64,000 bases of DNA from Epiperipatus broadwayi (taxonomy: Eukaryota > Onychophora > Udeonychophora > Euonychophora > Peripatidae): NCBI GenBank assembly GCA_028023455.1, contig JAQFVV010006294.1, forward strand, positions 4,615,001 to 4,679,000. Direction: 5' to 3'. This document shows positions 27,011-42,603 of the stretch, one piece after another (position 1 is the first letter of the stretch; every line of letters starts with the position of its first letter). The translations under genes and the position numbers were made by a program. Under the pieces are notes generated by a model. It saw only the letters and a program-made list of their open reading frames with translations, ran no database searches and had not been told where the DNA came from.

Positions 27011-28540
27011 GATTGGCTGCGAGTTGGTTTCACAGTGTGTTGAAGTTTGCGTGAAGCTTTTGCATATTCTCTAGTGTTTTGTGAGCAGTTATTAGTGGTT
27101 TGATTACTATCCAGCTCCATAGGTATTAAGTTTTCTGCCAAGTGTTCAATAATTTCTGTTAGAGTATTATTTTCATCTGTTTTGGCTCTTTTTGATTTAT
27201 TTCTTTTTGGCCGACCAGCTTTTTGGACTTCTGTTGGTGTTGTTTCTATGGGAGGGAGGCATGGGGTTAGTGACTCTAGCATATCTGTAGATGTTTTGTT
27301 TATAATTATATGTGTTGTGCTTGTTTTTGGGGAGTTGTACGTATCATTTGATATGTCTGGATTTGATTCTGATGTGTTACTGATTAATATGCCTGGTGTT
27401 TGTGATACTTCAGGTATGATTTGTGCTTGATTTTGATCTATTTGATCAGTGCTTTCATTTAATTTATTCGAGCTATCTGTTGTAGTTTCAAGTATATTTG
27501 TGTTTTCTTCTGCATGTTTGTTTTTAGTAGCTTCATTTGTACTGTAATTGTTTCCATATTGGCTGTTTGAGTTGCTGGTGTTATCTTGTGTATTGTTGCT
27601 CTCTTCATGTTGGGATTGGATGTGCTGATTATTTGGTGTCTGGCCCTGTATGAGTTGGCTATCCATGCACTGTGTAGCTAGGTGACCATGCTTGCCACAG
27701 GCATAGCATTGTGGTTTTAAACCTCATATGTAGGCTCAGCATAGCTTCCTGATCTGCAATTTGTGTTGGTATAGATTCTGGGTCAATGTCTTTGTGTAAT
27801 TTTAACTTAAAATCATAGCTATTGCTGTATATTGGTATTGGTGTGTCTTTGAGGTATATTGGTTGAAATGCTATAACCTTGCCAAATGGATCCATCATTT
27901 TTTGAAAGTCTTGTTTCGTGTATCCAAAATATGTATTTTTTATTATTCCTGTAATTTGGTTCTGTCGATCTTGATCGACTATAACAATTGCGTAATTGTC
28001 TAATGTTTTAATTTGGTTTAGAAATCGGTTCTTTTGACTACTGTTAAGAAATTCGATTGCGAGGTATCTGGGATTTGGATGATCTGCGATTCTTACGATC
28101 ATTTCCCACAGTTCGTTTTCAGTTATTGCTTGATATAATAACGTGCATGGAAACCGATACAGTGATATATTTGCGTCTGTGGCGGATATTACTATTGAGT
28201 ATGGTAAAAAAAATCTTTTGAACGATGTATAGAGTCCCCATGGAATCGTGTTGTTAAAGTGTTCATTAATTCTTTCTAGCATATTATCGGTCCAGTGTGC
28301 AAGGGGAGGGTCTTGGTTTAACTGTATCTTTAAATCTAACTGTTTTATATCGTTCGGATTTGTTTTTCTAAATCTCGGAACTATTTTATTATTTATTGTA
28401 GTCGCAAAATTCTTTGAACTTGTTGCTTGCATGTTAGTTTTTGCAACCGTGGCGTACGATTTGACAGTGTCTAAATTTTTACACACTTCAGCGGCCATAT
28501 TGACGCCAAATGCTCGATCATGCATAGCTGTGGTCTCCAT
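27007..28540 (-). pseudogene. Family A ORF1 (nucleic-acid-binding), copy A2, one frameshift
   Basis: Starts METTAMHD at 28540 and reads open to the knuckle region, where a 2-base deletion near 27725 shifts the frame. The single CCHC knuckle (CYACGKHGH.ATQC) is in the second frame at about 27680-27720. The remaining ~210 residues are rich in N, Q, S and T, with a basic patch RPKRNKSKRAK, and end at 27007. Copy A2 keeps an eight-residue segment near 28190 (SIVISATD region) that copy A1 has lost and that family B also has, so A2 preserves the ancestral length here. Confidence 0.85.
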
Positions 28541-28763
28541 TTTTTTTATAAAAACAAAGAAATTTTTGGTAATGTAAGTTTTTTTTATGATATTCTTGAG
28601 CTAGTTTATGATTTTCATTAATTATAGTTTCAAAAAGATTTATTTTTATTTTATGAAATTATCTATATTGGTTTGATTTTAAATTGTAGTGTTATTATTA
28701 GATTTTTTGGGGTTTGAAACCCAACTACTTTAATATTACTTACCGGCACTATCAGGATTTTCT

Positions 28764-29424
<661 letters not shown>

Positions 29425-29672
29425 GTTTCAAAGCAAAACTTTATTGAGTCTAAAAAGTTACAGAGTCGCATATAGTACTGTATTGGTTTGTTACAAATGT
29501 AAAATAAATTACAACAAAATTTCAGTATGTAAGTCTTTATCAATTCTGCATACTTTCTTTCTTGTTTTTAAATTTGGTCTTCTATTTAGTTCAGTTTATG
29601 CTTGCATCTCGTTGAAGTTGGAAAAAAGCTGATGTTGAAAATGTCATCATTTATCATATTAGACTTTATATT

Positions 29673-32600
29673 TTATAGACTGGATCTTTGTTTCAAATGT
29701 GACCATGTGGCTGCAAACACATCTGGTTGAGCTAGGATGCTGTCTCTTTTTCTGAACAGTTCTAGTTTTATTGAATATGTTGCTGGGTGGCGTCGAGAGT
29801 TATTAGCAAGTGTTAAAGTGCATCTGGTACACCAGTAGGCATAAAGGCTATATGTTGCTGCATGAATAGCAGGGATGTTGCCTTTTTTAAATGTATTTAT
29901 TATTTCATCAATTGAAATGATAGCCTTTCTGTATGTGGTAAACATTGTGTGATGTATTGTTTCTAGTGCACTGCAGGAATGAAGAAAATGATCTTGCGTC
30001 TCTTCTTCTCTATGACATAGCCCACACATGTGGTCTATATTTGTGTAGAATCTATGAAATCTGAGGAAATATGTTGTGGGTAGAGCATTAAGATTAAGCT
30101 TAAGTAGAAAATCAAATAATTTTGGTTCTAATGACCATTTTCTGAATTGTTGCAGTAGTTGCCTGTTGTCTATCCCAAGAACTGATGGATGTAGATTAGG
30201 TGTCTGGTTTGGGTTTAGTACATTATAAATGTCCCAGTATGTATACTTGTTGTCATTATTGAGTGCTATTTAGTTGTATATTGGCTTGAGTTCTTCAATC
30301 AGTGTGGATAGATATCCATATGAAGGGGGTGGTCTGTCTGTGGGTATTATACTAATTACACACTCCAGGTCTGGAAATCTTTTTATGGTTGCTGTTATTA
30401 GATTTACTGATTTCTGTGTGTAAAAAAACATTGATTGTATGGAGTCCAAGTCCATTGCTATGTGGTGGTCTGCTCAGATTTTTTAAAGAGATTGCCACTG
30501 TCTTTCTCTTCCATATTAGTTTGTTACAGATTGATGAGATTTTGGATATGAATGTTTTTGCAAATTTGATTATAGGTGTGTAGTAGGTAATTTTTGTAAT
30601 TATAAGTTGATTAAATAGTGCTACCTTTGCGTATATTGACAGGTATGACTTTTCAAGTGAGGTTGTGATTTTTTCAGCATCTTTTTTTAATTTATTTTGA
30701 AATTTTTTGCCTCATTCCGTTGGTTCCAAGGTAGAATGGGAAACCAAGGAAAGCAGATGGTTTACCATTAAACATCTCTGTACAGTGCTTGCCTGTGTAT
30801 ATTGACCATGCAGCAGTTTTATTTGTGTTAATTTTTAAATTAAAATTTGAGGTATAATTCTTGATTATCTCTTGTAATATGGGGAGGTTCTTTTTAGAGG
30901 GGAGGAAAATGGTTACATCATCCATATAGGCTATGCATGATATATTTAAAGCAGTCTTTGGGATTTGAATGCCTTTTATTTTTTTCTGTATCTCTATTAA
31001 TAGAGGATTTATATATATTGTAAAGAGCAAGGCACTGAGGGGGGATCCTTGTGGGATGGATTGACTCAGTCTGAAGGTTGGTGAATTTTTCCCATTCAAT
31101 GTGATGTGAATTTCATGGCTGAGTAGCAGATTGGCTATTATATATAGTAGGGATGGAGGTATTGTTGTTGTTTTCAGCACATCTAATAATTTGGCTATAG
31201 GCACTGAGTCAAATGCTGCCTCAATGTCTAGTTGAACTATAATTGGTGCATATTTCTTTCTTTTTTTTACTACGATTATTGTTTTGTACATTAAGGCACC
31301 CTGGCCAATGGATGATCCTTTTTTGGCATATTGTGCTGATGATAACACAGGGAGTATATGTTGTTCTATTTTCTCCTTTATTACTCTTTCAAGAATTTTT
31401 ATTCCTAAAGGTCCCATTGAAATTGGTCGTAGATTAGATAAAGATGATATTGCTGTTGGTTTTTTGTTAAATGGAACCATTGCAATTGGGTATAGACTTT
31501 GTATGTTGTAAATTTTTTGGGATATGTAATTGGCTAAATCACATAGGTATTTGGCTGTGAAGTGACTAAGATGTTTGCACACAAATTTTGGAATTCCTTG
31601 TGGTCCTGGGTGACATGTGTTTGTTATTGTTGCAAGTTGAAATACAATGTCAGTTGTTTTTATTGGTATGTCTGTTTCAGGGTCTCCAAATATGTCTTCA
31701 TTTGGTATGTACACTCTTTGTTTTTGCAGTTTTTTTTTTAAAGTGGTGATATATTGGGTTTATCATGTTGTGTCCAGCTGTTATAGAGCCATCTATTTCA
31801 AGTGCCATAGGCACTCTGACTGTGGATGGGTATCCCAGTGCCCACTGTATGTATGCTCTGGTCCAAGTGTGTTGTTGGGTAAGGTATATTTTTTTCTTTT
31901 TTATTGCTACATATTGCTTTAGTGTGTTGCATGTATTGTTGTACATTTCTGTAAGTTTTTTTATTTGTGTTTGATTATCTGTAGTTGGTCTGGAAATGGT
32001 TATTCTTTTATGTAGTTCATCTGCCAAAGCTAATAATCTGGTGGGAGGTGTTGAATTGCAGGTAATATGATTGATGTTGAAAGAAAGTATATTGGTGAAT
32101 GCTATATACTTTTGTACTGGATCGAGTGACATGTTTTGAAGTTTTTGGAGCATTATATATGTTTCTGAATATAGGAATTCAGTTGTTTGTGATGAAAGAA
32201 GTATTCGCAGTCTTTTGAAGGGCTATTGTTGTATTCTGTATTTTGTTAGGTCGAGGATGATGAACTGGGCAGCATGATCTGAGATTATAGATGGACAGAG
32301 TTCAAGATTAAAATAATGATGTAACATTGGTGAGTAGAAACACAAATCAATAAGTGACTTATATCTATTGTTATTAAAAGATATTGAGTTTAATGGGAGA
32401 AAACCTTTAGCACTCATAAGTGGGATTGTTATTTGATGGATCCATTTGGTGACAAAAGTTTGGTAGGTCATGTTGAAATCTCCCAGGAGTATTATGGGAT
32501 TTGGTGTTGCTGTAAGCATTGAATTTATTGTTGCTATTATTCTGGAGATGATGACAGGGCCTGGTGGTATATAGACAAATACTAGGTTAAGTGTGATATT

Positions 32601-32906
32601 TTTATGATGGAGTGTTATTATGATAAGATTAGAGTCAATATATATAATTTTAAAAGAATCAAAAGGGCAGTTGTGGGATATAATTATACCTGTGCCACCT
32701 GATGGTGATGATGATTGCCTTGAGCAGGTACAAAACCCTTGGCTGACTAAATATTTTGAAGGATCAATTTGAGAGCCACTGTATATTTTTGTTTCCAATA
32801 GCCCCAGTATGTGTGGTTGTGTTGTATGTAACTATTTTTTGAGTTCAAAGAGTTTTTTGATGGCATTTAAGCCTCTAATGTTTAAAGATCCAATTTTTAT
32901 CTTCAT
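29673..32906 (-). pseudogene. Family B ORF2 (endonuclease/RT), broken
   Basis: Starts MKIKIGSLNIRGLNA at 32906. A stop falls near 32827, after which the endonuclease is readable: LLETKIYSGSQIDP, ILLGDFN, LIDLCFYSP and SDHAAQ (32798-32223). The pre-RT region is at 32153-31698 and the RT at 31714-30692, with LRPISMGPLGIKI, QLDIEAAFDSV, SIPQGSPLSALLFTIYINPLL and YMDD at about 30925-30914. The C-terminal region with CGLCHREEETQDHFLHSC (a CCHC pattern) ends at 29673. Frames change at about 32210, 31700, 30690 and between 30450 and 30030. All catalytic motifs are kept, so decay is recent in relation to its divergence from family A. Confidence 0.85.
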
Positions 32907-32969
32907 GTTACAGGATAATTTTATAACAGGGTATTGATTTTTATTGATTTTTTAATTCTAAATTTTTGT

Positions 32970-34576
32970 TTATATTGCAGTAGATGGATGCTGATACATA
33001 TTTAAGACTTGGTAGGGTTTATTATCAGTTTTTCTTTCATTTAATATTGGTTCAGACTCTATACAGACAATTTGTGATGAAACTGAACAGTTGTCCATTT
33101 GTGGTTGGCTTAAATCCATTTCTATTTCATCATTTTCTAAGTTGTATATGTCTGATGAGTTGTGCTTTTGGTCTGTTTTTTTTTGCCTTTTTGGATTCAT
33201 GTTTTTTAGGTGATCTACCTGGCTTTCTTTTTCCCTCTGGTGTATTCTCTTGAATGGGTGGAAGAGGGGGTTCTATTGCATCCATTATGTTTGATGCAGT
33301 TTTGTTTATTATTGTGGTTTGTTTTATTATTGGTGTACTTATATTATCTTGATTTATATTTTCATTATATAGCTGTGTGTGTTTATTTTTTGTTTGCTGA
33401 TTTTTACTTGGTAAACATTTTGTTTTATTGAGTTGCTGATCCTGTGATGTAATTACTGCATTTTGTGTTGTGGTTTCTTGAGAGTTATTTTCGTTTGAAT
33501 CTTGGGTGTCTATGTTAGTTTTTGTGTTATTATTTTTTTGGTTAGTTTTTGGGATTGGCAATTCTGCTCCATTATCATTTTTGTTCATGGGTGTTTGAAC
33601 CTGTTTTTTTCTGGTTTCTATTATTGGGTTGCCAATTGATGTAGTGTTATTAGAATTTTTTTTCATCATCAGTGGGTTGTTCTGGGGAGAGGATTTTGTT
33701 TTGTTCACAGTGATTGCCTTTTGTGTTATCGCACTGAGTTGCTAGGTGGCCTCTGTCCACAGCCAAAACAATGTGGTTTTAAACCTCTTATGTGAAGAGA
33801 GAGTGTTGCTTCTTGATCTGTAATTTGTGTTGGGATCATGGCAGCATCTACATTTTTATGGAGTTTTATTTTAAATTCAAAACGATTACTACATATCGGT
33901 ATAGGTGTGTCTTTTAGATAAATTGGCTGTAGGGCAATTAATTTTCCAAACGGGTTTATCATTTTTTGAAAATCTTGTAAGTTGTATTTAAGATAAGTAT
34001 TTTTAAGCACTCCAGTAATAATATTTTTCCGGTTTTCATCTATAATTATGAGTGCATAAGTATTGAGTGCTAAAATAGTGGATTGAAAACGTTCTTTTTG
34101 CTGCTTAGTATAAAAATCAATGGTTATATATCGCGAATTTGGATGGTCTGCGATATAAGAGATTGTTTCCCATAGTTCATTTTGCGTAATTGCTTCATAT
34201 AATAAAGCTTTTGGGAAATGATACAATGAGCATTGATTATCTGTTACTGCGAGTACTAGCGATGTTGGCAAAAAAACCTGCAAAAAGTTTCAAATAACAT
34301 GCGAGGCACCGTATCATTGAAACAGTCTGTCACATTTTCAAGCATTTCTTTTGTCCAGATTGCGGCTGGGGGTTGATGTTCCTCTTGAGTATGTAGATCT
34401 AGATTTTTAATATCGTTTGTATTTGTTCTTCAGAAACGCGGTATTTGGGTTGGTGCTGTAATATTGCTGTTGCTTTTAAGTATTTTTGCATACGAAATAG
34501 ATGATGTTGAAACTAACGATGTTGTTAATTTTGTATTGGTGCTTAACTCGCTCACGCTTGACTGGGCAGTAGCCAT
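32970..34576 (-). pseudogene. Family B ORF1 (nucleic-acid-binding), broken
   Basis: Starts MATAQSSVSE at 34576. A stop (TGA) at about 34437 replaces an Arg codon by comparison with family A, and a frameshift in a T-run near 34283 leads into the central domain (34283-33726). That domain shares ISYIADHPNSRY, NTYLKYNLQDFQKM and IYLKDTPIP with family A. A one-base shift inside the CCHC knuckle (CFGCGQR at about 33765) sends the frame off; the rest of the knuckle and a long N/Q/T/K-rich tail follow at 33708-33130, then 33200-32970. No overlap with ORF2 like that of family A is seen; about 60 bases separate them. Confidence 0.78.
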
Positions 34577-34775
34577 GATTTATTATTCTGACTCAAGTCA
34601 GTTTTTTTTTTTAAAAAAAGATATGAATACACACCGATATTTTCTTTAAAAATACTCTATTAATCTATTATATGATTTGATTTGTTCTGTACTACGTTTG
34701 TTTTGTGACTAACAAGTTGAAACAAAAGAAAAATATAAATACTTACATCGGAGAGCTTAAAGATTGCTTCTTACC

Positions 34776-34815
34776 TATTATTATTGTTGTTGTTGTTGTT
34801 ATTATTATTATTATT

Positions 34816-34853
<38 letters not shown>
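34776..34853. repeat. Short mixed trinucleotide microsatellite
   Basis: Read on the minus strand from the neighbouring truncated LINE: ATC units, then AAT units, then four or five AAC units, then AAT units up to the 5' end of family B. It is the shortest of the array's linkers. Confidence 0.93.
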
Positions 34854-35548
<695 letters not shown>

Positions 35549-35789
35549 GTTTCAAAAAGGGGAACTTTATTCAATCTAGAAAACAGGTTACACTAATAAT
35601 TTTTATATACATGCATTTACACTGATATTTCCGAGGATTATATATATTGTTCTTTCCAAGTTCTTACATATATATATACCGGGTGAGCGATGGATTGTTT
35701 AGCCTAAGTTATCTTTATTGATTCATGGATTTTTGCTGTCCATTTTCTTGTTTTCTTTTTAAGTGTATTATTGAGGAAAGGCAGAACTA

Positions 35790-38700
35790 TTAGAGATTTG
35801 ACCGTTGTTTTACAAGTGACCAAGTAGCCGCGAAAATGTCTGGGTGTGCTATTTTATTGTCTCTGGTTTTTAATTGTGCTAACTTGTTGTGAAAAGTTGA
35901 TGGATGCCGCCTTGTATTGTTGCCAAAAGCAAATGTGCATCGTGTGCACCAAAATGCATAAAGTACGAAGGTTGCTGCTCGGATTGTTGGGGTGGATGTT
36001 CTGCTGAATGGACTGATAATATCTTGCAGGGAGATGTTTGGTTTTCTGTATATATTTGTTATTTCATGCCGAATGTTGTTTAATGCTGGGCAGATGTAAA
36101 ACAGATGTTGTTGAGTTTCTTCTGCTTGGTGGCATAGCATGCAGAAGGGGTCTATTTTTGTATATAATCGTCTGTATCTTAAGAAATATGATGTTGGCAA
36201 AGCATATAGATTTAGTTTCAGGAGGAAATCAAAGAATTTGGGCTCCATGGACCATTTTTTAAATTTTTTAAGCAGCTGCCGGTTGTTTATTCCGAGCATC
36301 TGTGTTGAAATATCTGATGTATATCCCGGGTAGATCATTGCATATATCTGCCAATATGAATATTTTGTAGTTGTTTGCAGTGATATTTGAGTATGTGTGA
36401 TTCTGAATTGGTTTATAACTGATGATAGATAGCAATGTGAAGGTGGAGGTTTGTCTGTGGGTATTATTTGTATTAGATACTGGAGTTCTGGGAAATGTCT
36501 GAGGGTGGCTATTATAAGGTTTGCAGTCTTTTGTATTCGAAAAATATCTGTTATGTAGCCCCAAACCATTGTGTATTGCTGGTCGACTAAGATGTTTTGC
36601 AGATATTGACACTGTCTTTCTATTCCATAGAAGTTTATTGCAATATGAAGAGATTTTTGATGTAAAGGCTTTTGAGAATTGAATTATGGGAGAATAATAG
36701 ATAATCTTGGTGATTACCAGCTGATTGAACAATTGTACTTTTGCATATATTGAGAGGTATGCTTTTGATAGTGAAGCAGTGATCTGTTCTGCTTCATCTT
36801 TTAACTTGTTCTGGATTTTTTGCCTCATTGTGTTTGTTCCCATGTAAAAAGGAAAGCCGAGGAAAGGAGACGGTTTGCCTTGGAAAATTTGCGTGCATGG
36901 CTTACTGGTGTATAGAGACCAAGCAGCAGTCTTGTTTTGATTAAATTTTAGATGGTGTGTTGTTTGAAAGTCTTGCAGTATTTTCTGTAGTATTGGTATC
37001 TGTTTTCTTGATGGTAGGAAGACTGTGATGTCATCCATATATGCAATGCAGGCTATATGTTGTGATGTGCCTGGTATCTGTATGCCTTTGATACTCTGTT
37101 GAATTTTGAGTATAAGTGGGTTGATGTAAAAAGTAAATAGCAGTGAGCTTAGTGGTGAGCCTTGGGATATGGATTGTGTGGGAATGAATGATGGGGAATT
37201 TTTGCCATTGAGTGTGATATGTATTTCTCTGCTAAGTAGTAGGTTTGTGAGCAGGTACAGATGAGTTCGTGGAATTGTGGTGTCAGCTAGCATATTGATT
37301 AATGTATTGATGTCAACCAAATCAAAAGCCGCTTCTATATCAAGTTGAACTGCAATTGGTGCATACTTCTTCCTGTCCCGTACTGAGTTTATAACTGTTT
37401 TGAATATCATTGCAGCCTGTGCAGTTGATGATTGCTTCCTTGCAAACTGGCTGTGTGAAATTAGTGGTAGAATATGTGGCTCTAGGCTGTCTTTGAGTAC
37501 TTTTTCAATTATTTTAATTGTAAGTGGCCCCATTGAGATTGGTCTTAGGTTAGATAGTGTTGATACGTGGACTTTTTTCTTGTTGAAGGGGACTATTGCT
37601 ATTGGATATAAGCCTTGAATGTCATGCAACTTCTGTGATAGATGATTTGCAAGGTCACATAAATATTGGCTAGTGAACTGACTGAGATGTGCAAGGACAA
37701 ATTTGGGGATTCCATGTGCTCCTGGGTGACATGCATTAGGTACTGTTGCCAGTTTAGTAGCAAATTCTGTGATGTTATGTGGGGTATTTGTTTCTGGTTT
37801 TCCAAAGACATTAGGATTATATTTGACTGGGTGGTATGCTTGCAGCTTTTGTTTGAAATGCTGATATATCGGTTTTAACATATTATTTCCTGCATATGTG
37901 TGCCCCTGCTCTGTGAGTGCCATTGGCACTCTGACAGTGGATGGGTAGCCCAAGGCCCAGCGAATGTATTTTCTTGTCCATGTGTGTTGTTGGCCGAGGC
38001 AGACTTTACTCTTTTTTATTGCTAGGTAGTTTTTCAGGTGGTTACAGATGCTATTATATGTTTGTGTAAGTCTGCGTATATGTTGTTGACTGGTGTGTGT
38101 TGGGTTTATCATTGTAATCCGTTTATGTATTTCATCAGCCAGTGCTAGCAGTCTTGAGGGTGGGGGGGATTTGCGTGTAATGTGATCTATATTAAATGAT
38201 AAAATGTTTATGAATGCTAAGTATCTTTGAATGGGGTCAAGTTGCATATTTTTGATCTTGTGAAGCATTATATATGTTTCTGAAAAAATAAATTCTGGGG
38301 TAGAAGTTGGAAGTAGAATTCTGATTGTTTTACCATGTGTAAGTGCAGTTGTTTGAATTCCTGTCAGATTAATTAGTATGGTTTGTGCAGAGTGATCAGA
38401 GAAGGGAGATGGGTTGATGTTTAGGCTGATTTGATGGTGTAACATAGGTGAATAAAAGCACAGATCAATTCTTGATGTATGACGTCCATTGTGAAAGGTA
38501 ACTGCTTCATTTGACAGAAAACCTTCTGCACTCATAAGTGGAATTGATATTTGATGCAGCCACTTTAAAATGAACTCTTGATATTTCATGTTGAAATCCC
38601 CAATAAGTATGGTTGGATGTGAATTAGAGCCAAGTAAGGAGTTTATGTTTAATATAATATTTGAGACAATTGTAGGGTTCGGTGGAATATACACAAATAT

Positions 38701-39030
38701 AATGTTTAGTGTGATGATTTGATGACTAAAAGTTACTATTAGTAAATTTGCATCTATATATATGATTTTGAATGAGTCAAATGGACAACTTTGTGTTATG
38801 AGCAGTCCAGTACCCCCTGAGGGAGATGATGTGTCTCTAGAGCATGCACAGTAGCCTTCTCTGCTTAGATGTACTGTGGGGTCAATTTGTGAGCCACTAT
38901 ATATTTTAGTTTCTAGAAGTCCTAGTATATGAGGTTGTGTAATCTTTATCCATTGTTGTAGCTGATGTATTTTGTAGACTGAGTTGAGCCCTCTGATATT
39001 AAATGCTGTTATTTTTAGCTTCATTATCAT
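35790..39030 (-). pseudogene. Family A ORF2: APE endonuclease, reverse transcriptase, CCHC; one frameshift
   Basis: The protein nicks target DNA and reverse-transcribes the element RNA. The first 920 codons (39030-36268) are mostly in frame: N11, E40, GDFN (D145, N147), RID (D189) and SDH (211-213) of the APE domain; then LRPISMGPLTIKI (495-507), QLDIEAAFD (D564), SQGSPLSSLLF and AYMDD (D666, D667) of the reverse transcriptase. A small indel near 36548 shifts the frame, judged against copy A2. The true C-terminus, with CMLCHQAEETQQHLFYIC (C-X2-C-X8-H-X4-C), continues in another frame to 35790. Total length would be about 1,080 residues. No RNase H domain is visible. The start ATG overlaps the ORF1 stop as ATGA, with a second ATG two codons on. 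Confidence 0.9.
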
Positions 39031-40538
39031 GATTGGCTGCGAGTTGGTTTCACAGTGTGTTGAAGTTTGCGTGAAGCTTTTGCATATTCTCTAGTGTTTT
39101 GTGAGCAGTTATTAGTGTTTTGATTACCATCCAGCTCCATAGGTATTAAGTTTTCTGCCAAGTGTTCAATCATTTCTGTTAGAGTATTGTTTTCATCTGT
39201 TTTGGCTCTTTTTGATTTATTTCTCCTTGGCCGACCAGATTTTTGGACTTCTGTTGGTGTTGTTTCTATGGGAGGGAGGCATGGGGTTAGTGAGTCTAGA
39301 ATATCTGTAGATGTTTTGTTTATAATTATATGCGGCATGCTTGTTTTTGGGGAGTTGTATGTATCATTTGATATGTCTGGATTTGAGTCTGCCGTGTTAC
39401 TGATTGATATTCCTGTTGTTTGTGATACTTCAGGTATGTTTTGTGCTTGATTTTGTTCCATTTGATCAGTGCTTTCATTTAATTTATTCGAGCTATCTGT
39501 TGTAGTTTCAAGTATATTTGGGTTTTTTTCTGCATGTTTGTTTTTAGTAGCTTCATTTGTACTGTAATTGTTTTCATATTGACTGTTTGAGTTACTGGTG
39601 TTATCTTGTGTACTGTTGCTCTCTTCATGTTGGGATTGGATGTGCTGATTATTTGGTGTCTGGCCCTGTATGAGTTGGCTATCCATGCACTGTGTGGCTA
39701 GGTGACCACGCTTGCCACAGGCATAGCATTGTGGTTTTAAACCTCTTATATATAGGCTCAGCATAGCTTCCTGATCTGCAATTTGTGTTGGTATAGATTC
39801 TGGGTCAATGTCTTTGTGTAATTTTAACTTAAAATCATAGCTATTGCTGTATATTGGTATTGGTGTGTCTTTGAGGTATATTGGTTGAAATGCTATAACT
39901 TTGCCAAATGGATCCATCATTTTTTGAAAGTCTTGTTTCGTGTATCCAAAATATGTATTTTTTATTATTCCTGTAATTTGATTCTGTCGATCTTGATCGA
40001 CTATAACAATCGCGTAATTGTCTAATGTTTTAATTTGGTTTAGAAATCGGTTCTTTTGACTACTGTCAAGAAATTCAATTGCGAGGTATCTGGGATTTGG
40101 ATGATCTGCGATTCTTACGATCGTTTCCCACAGTACGTTTTCAGTTATTGCTTGATATAATAACGTGCGTGGAAACCGATACAGCGATATATATGAGTTT
40201 GGTGAAAAAAATCTTTTGAACGATGTATAGAGTCCCCGTGGAATCGTGTTGTTAAAGTGTTCATTAATTCTTTCTAGCATATTATCGGTCCAGTGTGCAA
40301 GGGGAGGGTCTTGGTTTATCTGTATCTTTAAATCTAACTGTTTTATATCGTTCGGATTTGTTTTTCTAAATCTCGGAACTATTTTATTATTTATTGTAGT
40401 TGCGAAATTCTTTGAACTTGTTGCTTGCATGTTAGTTTTTGCGACCGTGGCGTACGATTTGATGGTGTTTAAATTTTTACGCACTTCAGCGGCCATATTG
40501 ACGCCAAATGCTTGATCATGCATAGCTGTGGTCTCCAT
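39027..40538 (-). CDS. Family A ORF1, 503-residue nucleic-acid-binding protein
   Basis: An intact frame from METTAMHD to RSQS. ORF1 proteins of this LINE group coat the element RNA and act as chaperones. Residues 1-270 form a conserved domain shared with family B (ADHPNPRY, NTYFGYTKQDFQKMMDPFGK, IYLKDTPIP). One CCHC knuckle, CYACGKRGHLATQC, lies at about 271-284. The rest is low-complexity, rich in N, S, T and Q, with a basic patch RPRRNKSKRAK near residue 440 that could be a nuclear signal. Compared with copy A2 and family B it lacks about eight residues near 40195, an in-frame 24-base loss, so it may not be fully functional. No recognised enzyme domain. Confidence 0.88.
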   Translation of the reverse strand: METTAMHDQAFGVNMAAEVRKNLNTIKSYATVAKTNMQATSSKNFATTINNKIVPRFRKTNPNDIKQLDLKIQINQDPPLAHWTDNMLERINEHFNNTIPRGLYTSFKRFFSPNSYISLYRFPRTLLYQAITENVLWETIVRIADHPNPRYLAIEFLDSSQKNRFLNQIKTLDNYAIVIVDQDRQNQITGIIKNTYFGYTKQDFQKMMDPFGKVIAFQPIYLKDTPIPIYSNSYDFKLKLHKDIDPESIPTQIADQEAMLSLYIRGLKPQCYACGKRGHLATQCMDSQLIQGQTPNNQHIQSQHEESNSTQDNTSNSNSQYENNYSTNEATKNKHAEKNPNILETTTDSSNKLNESTDQMEQNQAQNIPEVSQTTGISISNTADSNPDISNDTYNSPKTSMPHIIINKTSTDILDSLTPCLPPIETTPTEVQKSGRPRRNKSKRAKTDENNTLTEMIEHLAENLIPMELDGNQNTNNCSQNTREYAKASRKLQHTVKPTRSQS

Positions 40539-40766
40539 TTTTTTTAAACAAAGAAATTTTTGGTAACGTAAGGGTTTTTTTTATGATATTCTTGAACTAG
40601 TTTATGCCTTTCAATAATTATAGTTTCAAAAAGATTTATTTTTATTTTGTGAAATTATCTATATTGGTTTGATTTTAAATTGTGGCGTTATTATTAGATT
40701 TTTTGGGGTTTGAAACCCAACTACTTTAATATTACTTACCGGCACTATCAGGATTTTCTACGGTCT

Positions 40767-42603
<1,837 letters not shown>

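Larger units (their letters stand above)
29425..34775 (-). mobile_element. Family B non-LTR retrotransposon, full length
   Basis: A 5.35-kb element with the same architecture as family A but clearly diverged protein and DNA sequence. The 5' end is at about 34775 (AGGTAAGAAGC), directly against (AAT)n. The 3' end at 29425 reads ..GCTTTGAAAC, followed by ATCATCATC and then the (ACT)n tract. ORF1 is 34576-32970 and ORF2 is 32906-29673, with about 250 bases of 3' UTR that include AATAAAG near the end. Confidence 0.87.
35549..40760 (-). mobile_element. Family A non-LTR retrotransposon, full length, copy A1 (best preserved)
   Basis: A 5.21-kb element with its 5' end at about 40760 (GAAAATCCTGATAGTGCC, preceded by a few unmatched bases and (AAT)n) and its 3' end at 35549 (..TTTTTGAAAC, followed directly by (AAT)n). 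ORF1 is fully open and ORF2 has one visible frameshift. The 5' leader is about 220 bases and the 3' UTR about 240. Near-identity to copy A2 at both ends and throughout shows that these are independent insertions of one source lineage, not a segmental duplication of a larger block, because their flanks differ. Confidence 0.92.

Noticed and set aside
35549-40760. Copies A1 and A2 as a segmental duplication of the locus
   Set aside because: Similarity stops exactly at the element ends, and the microsatellites and neighbours differ, so independent insertions fit better.
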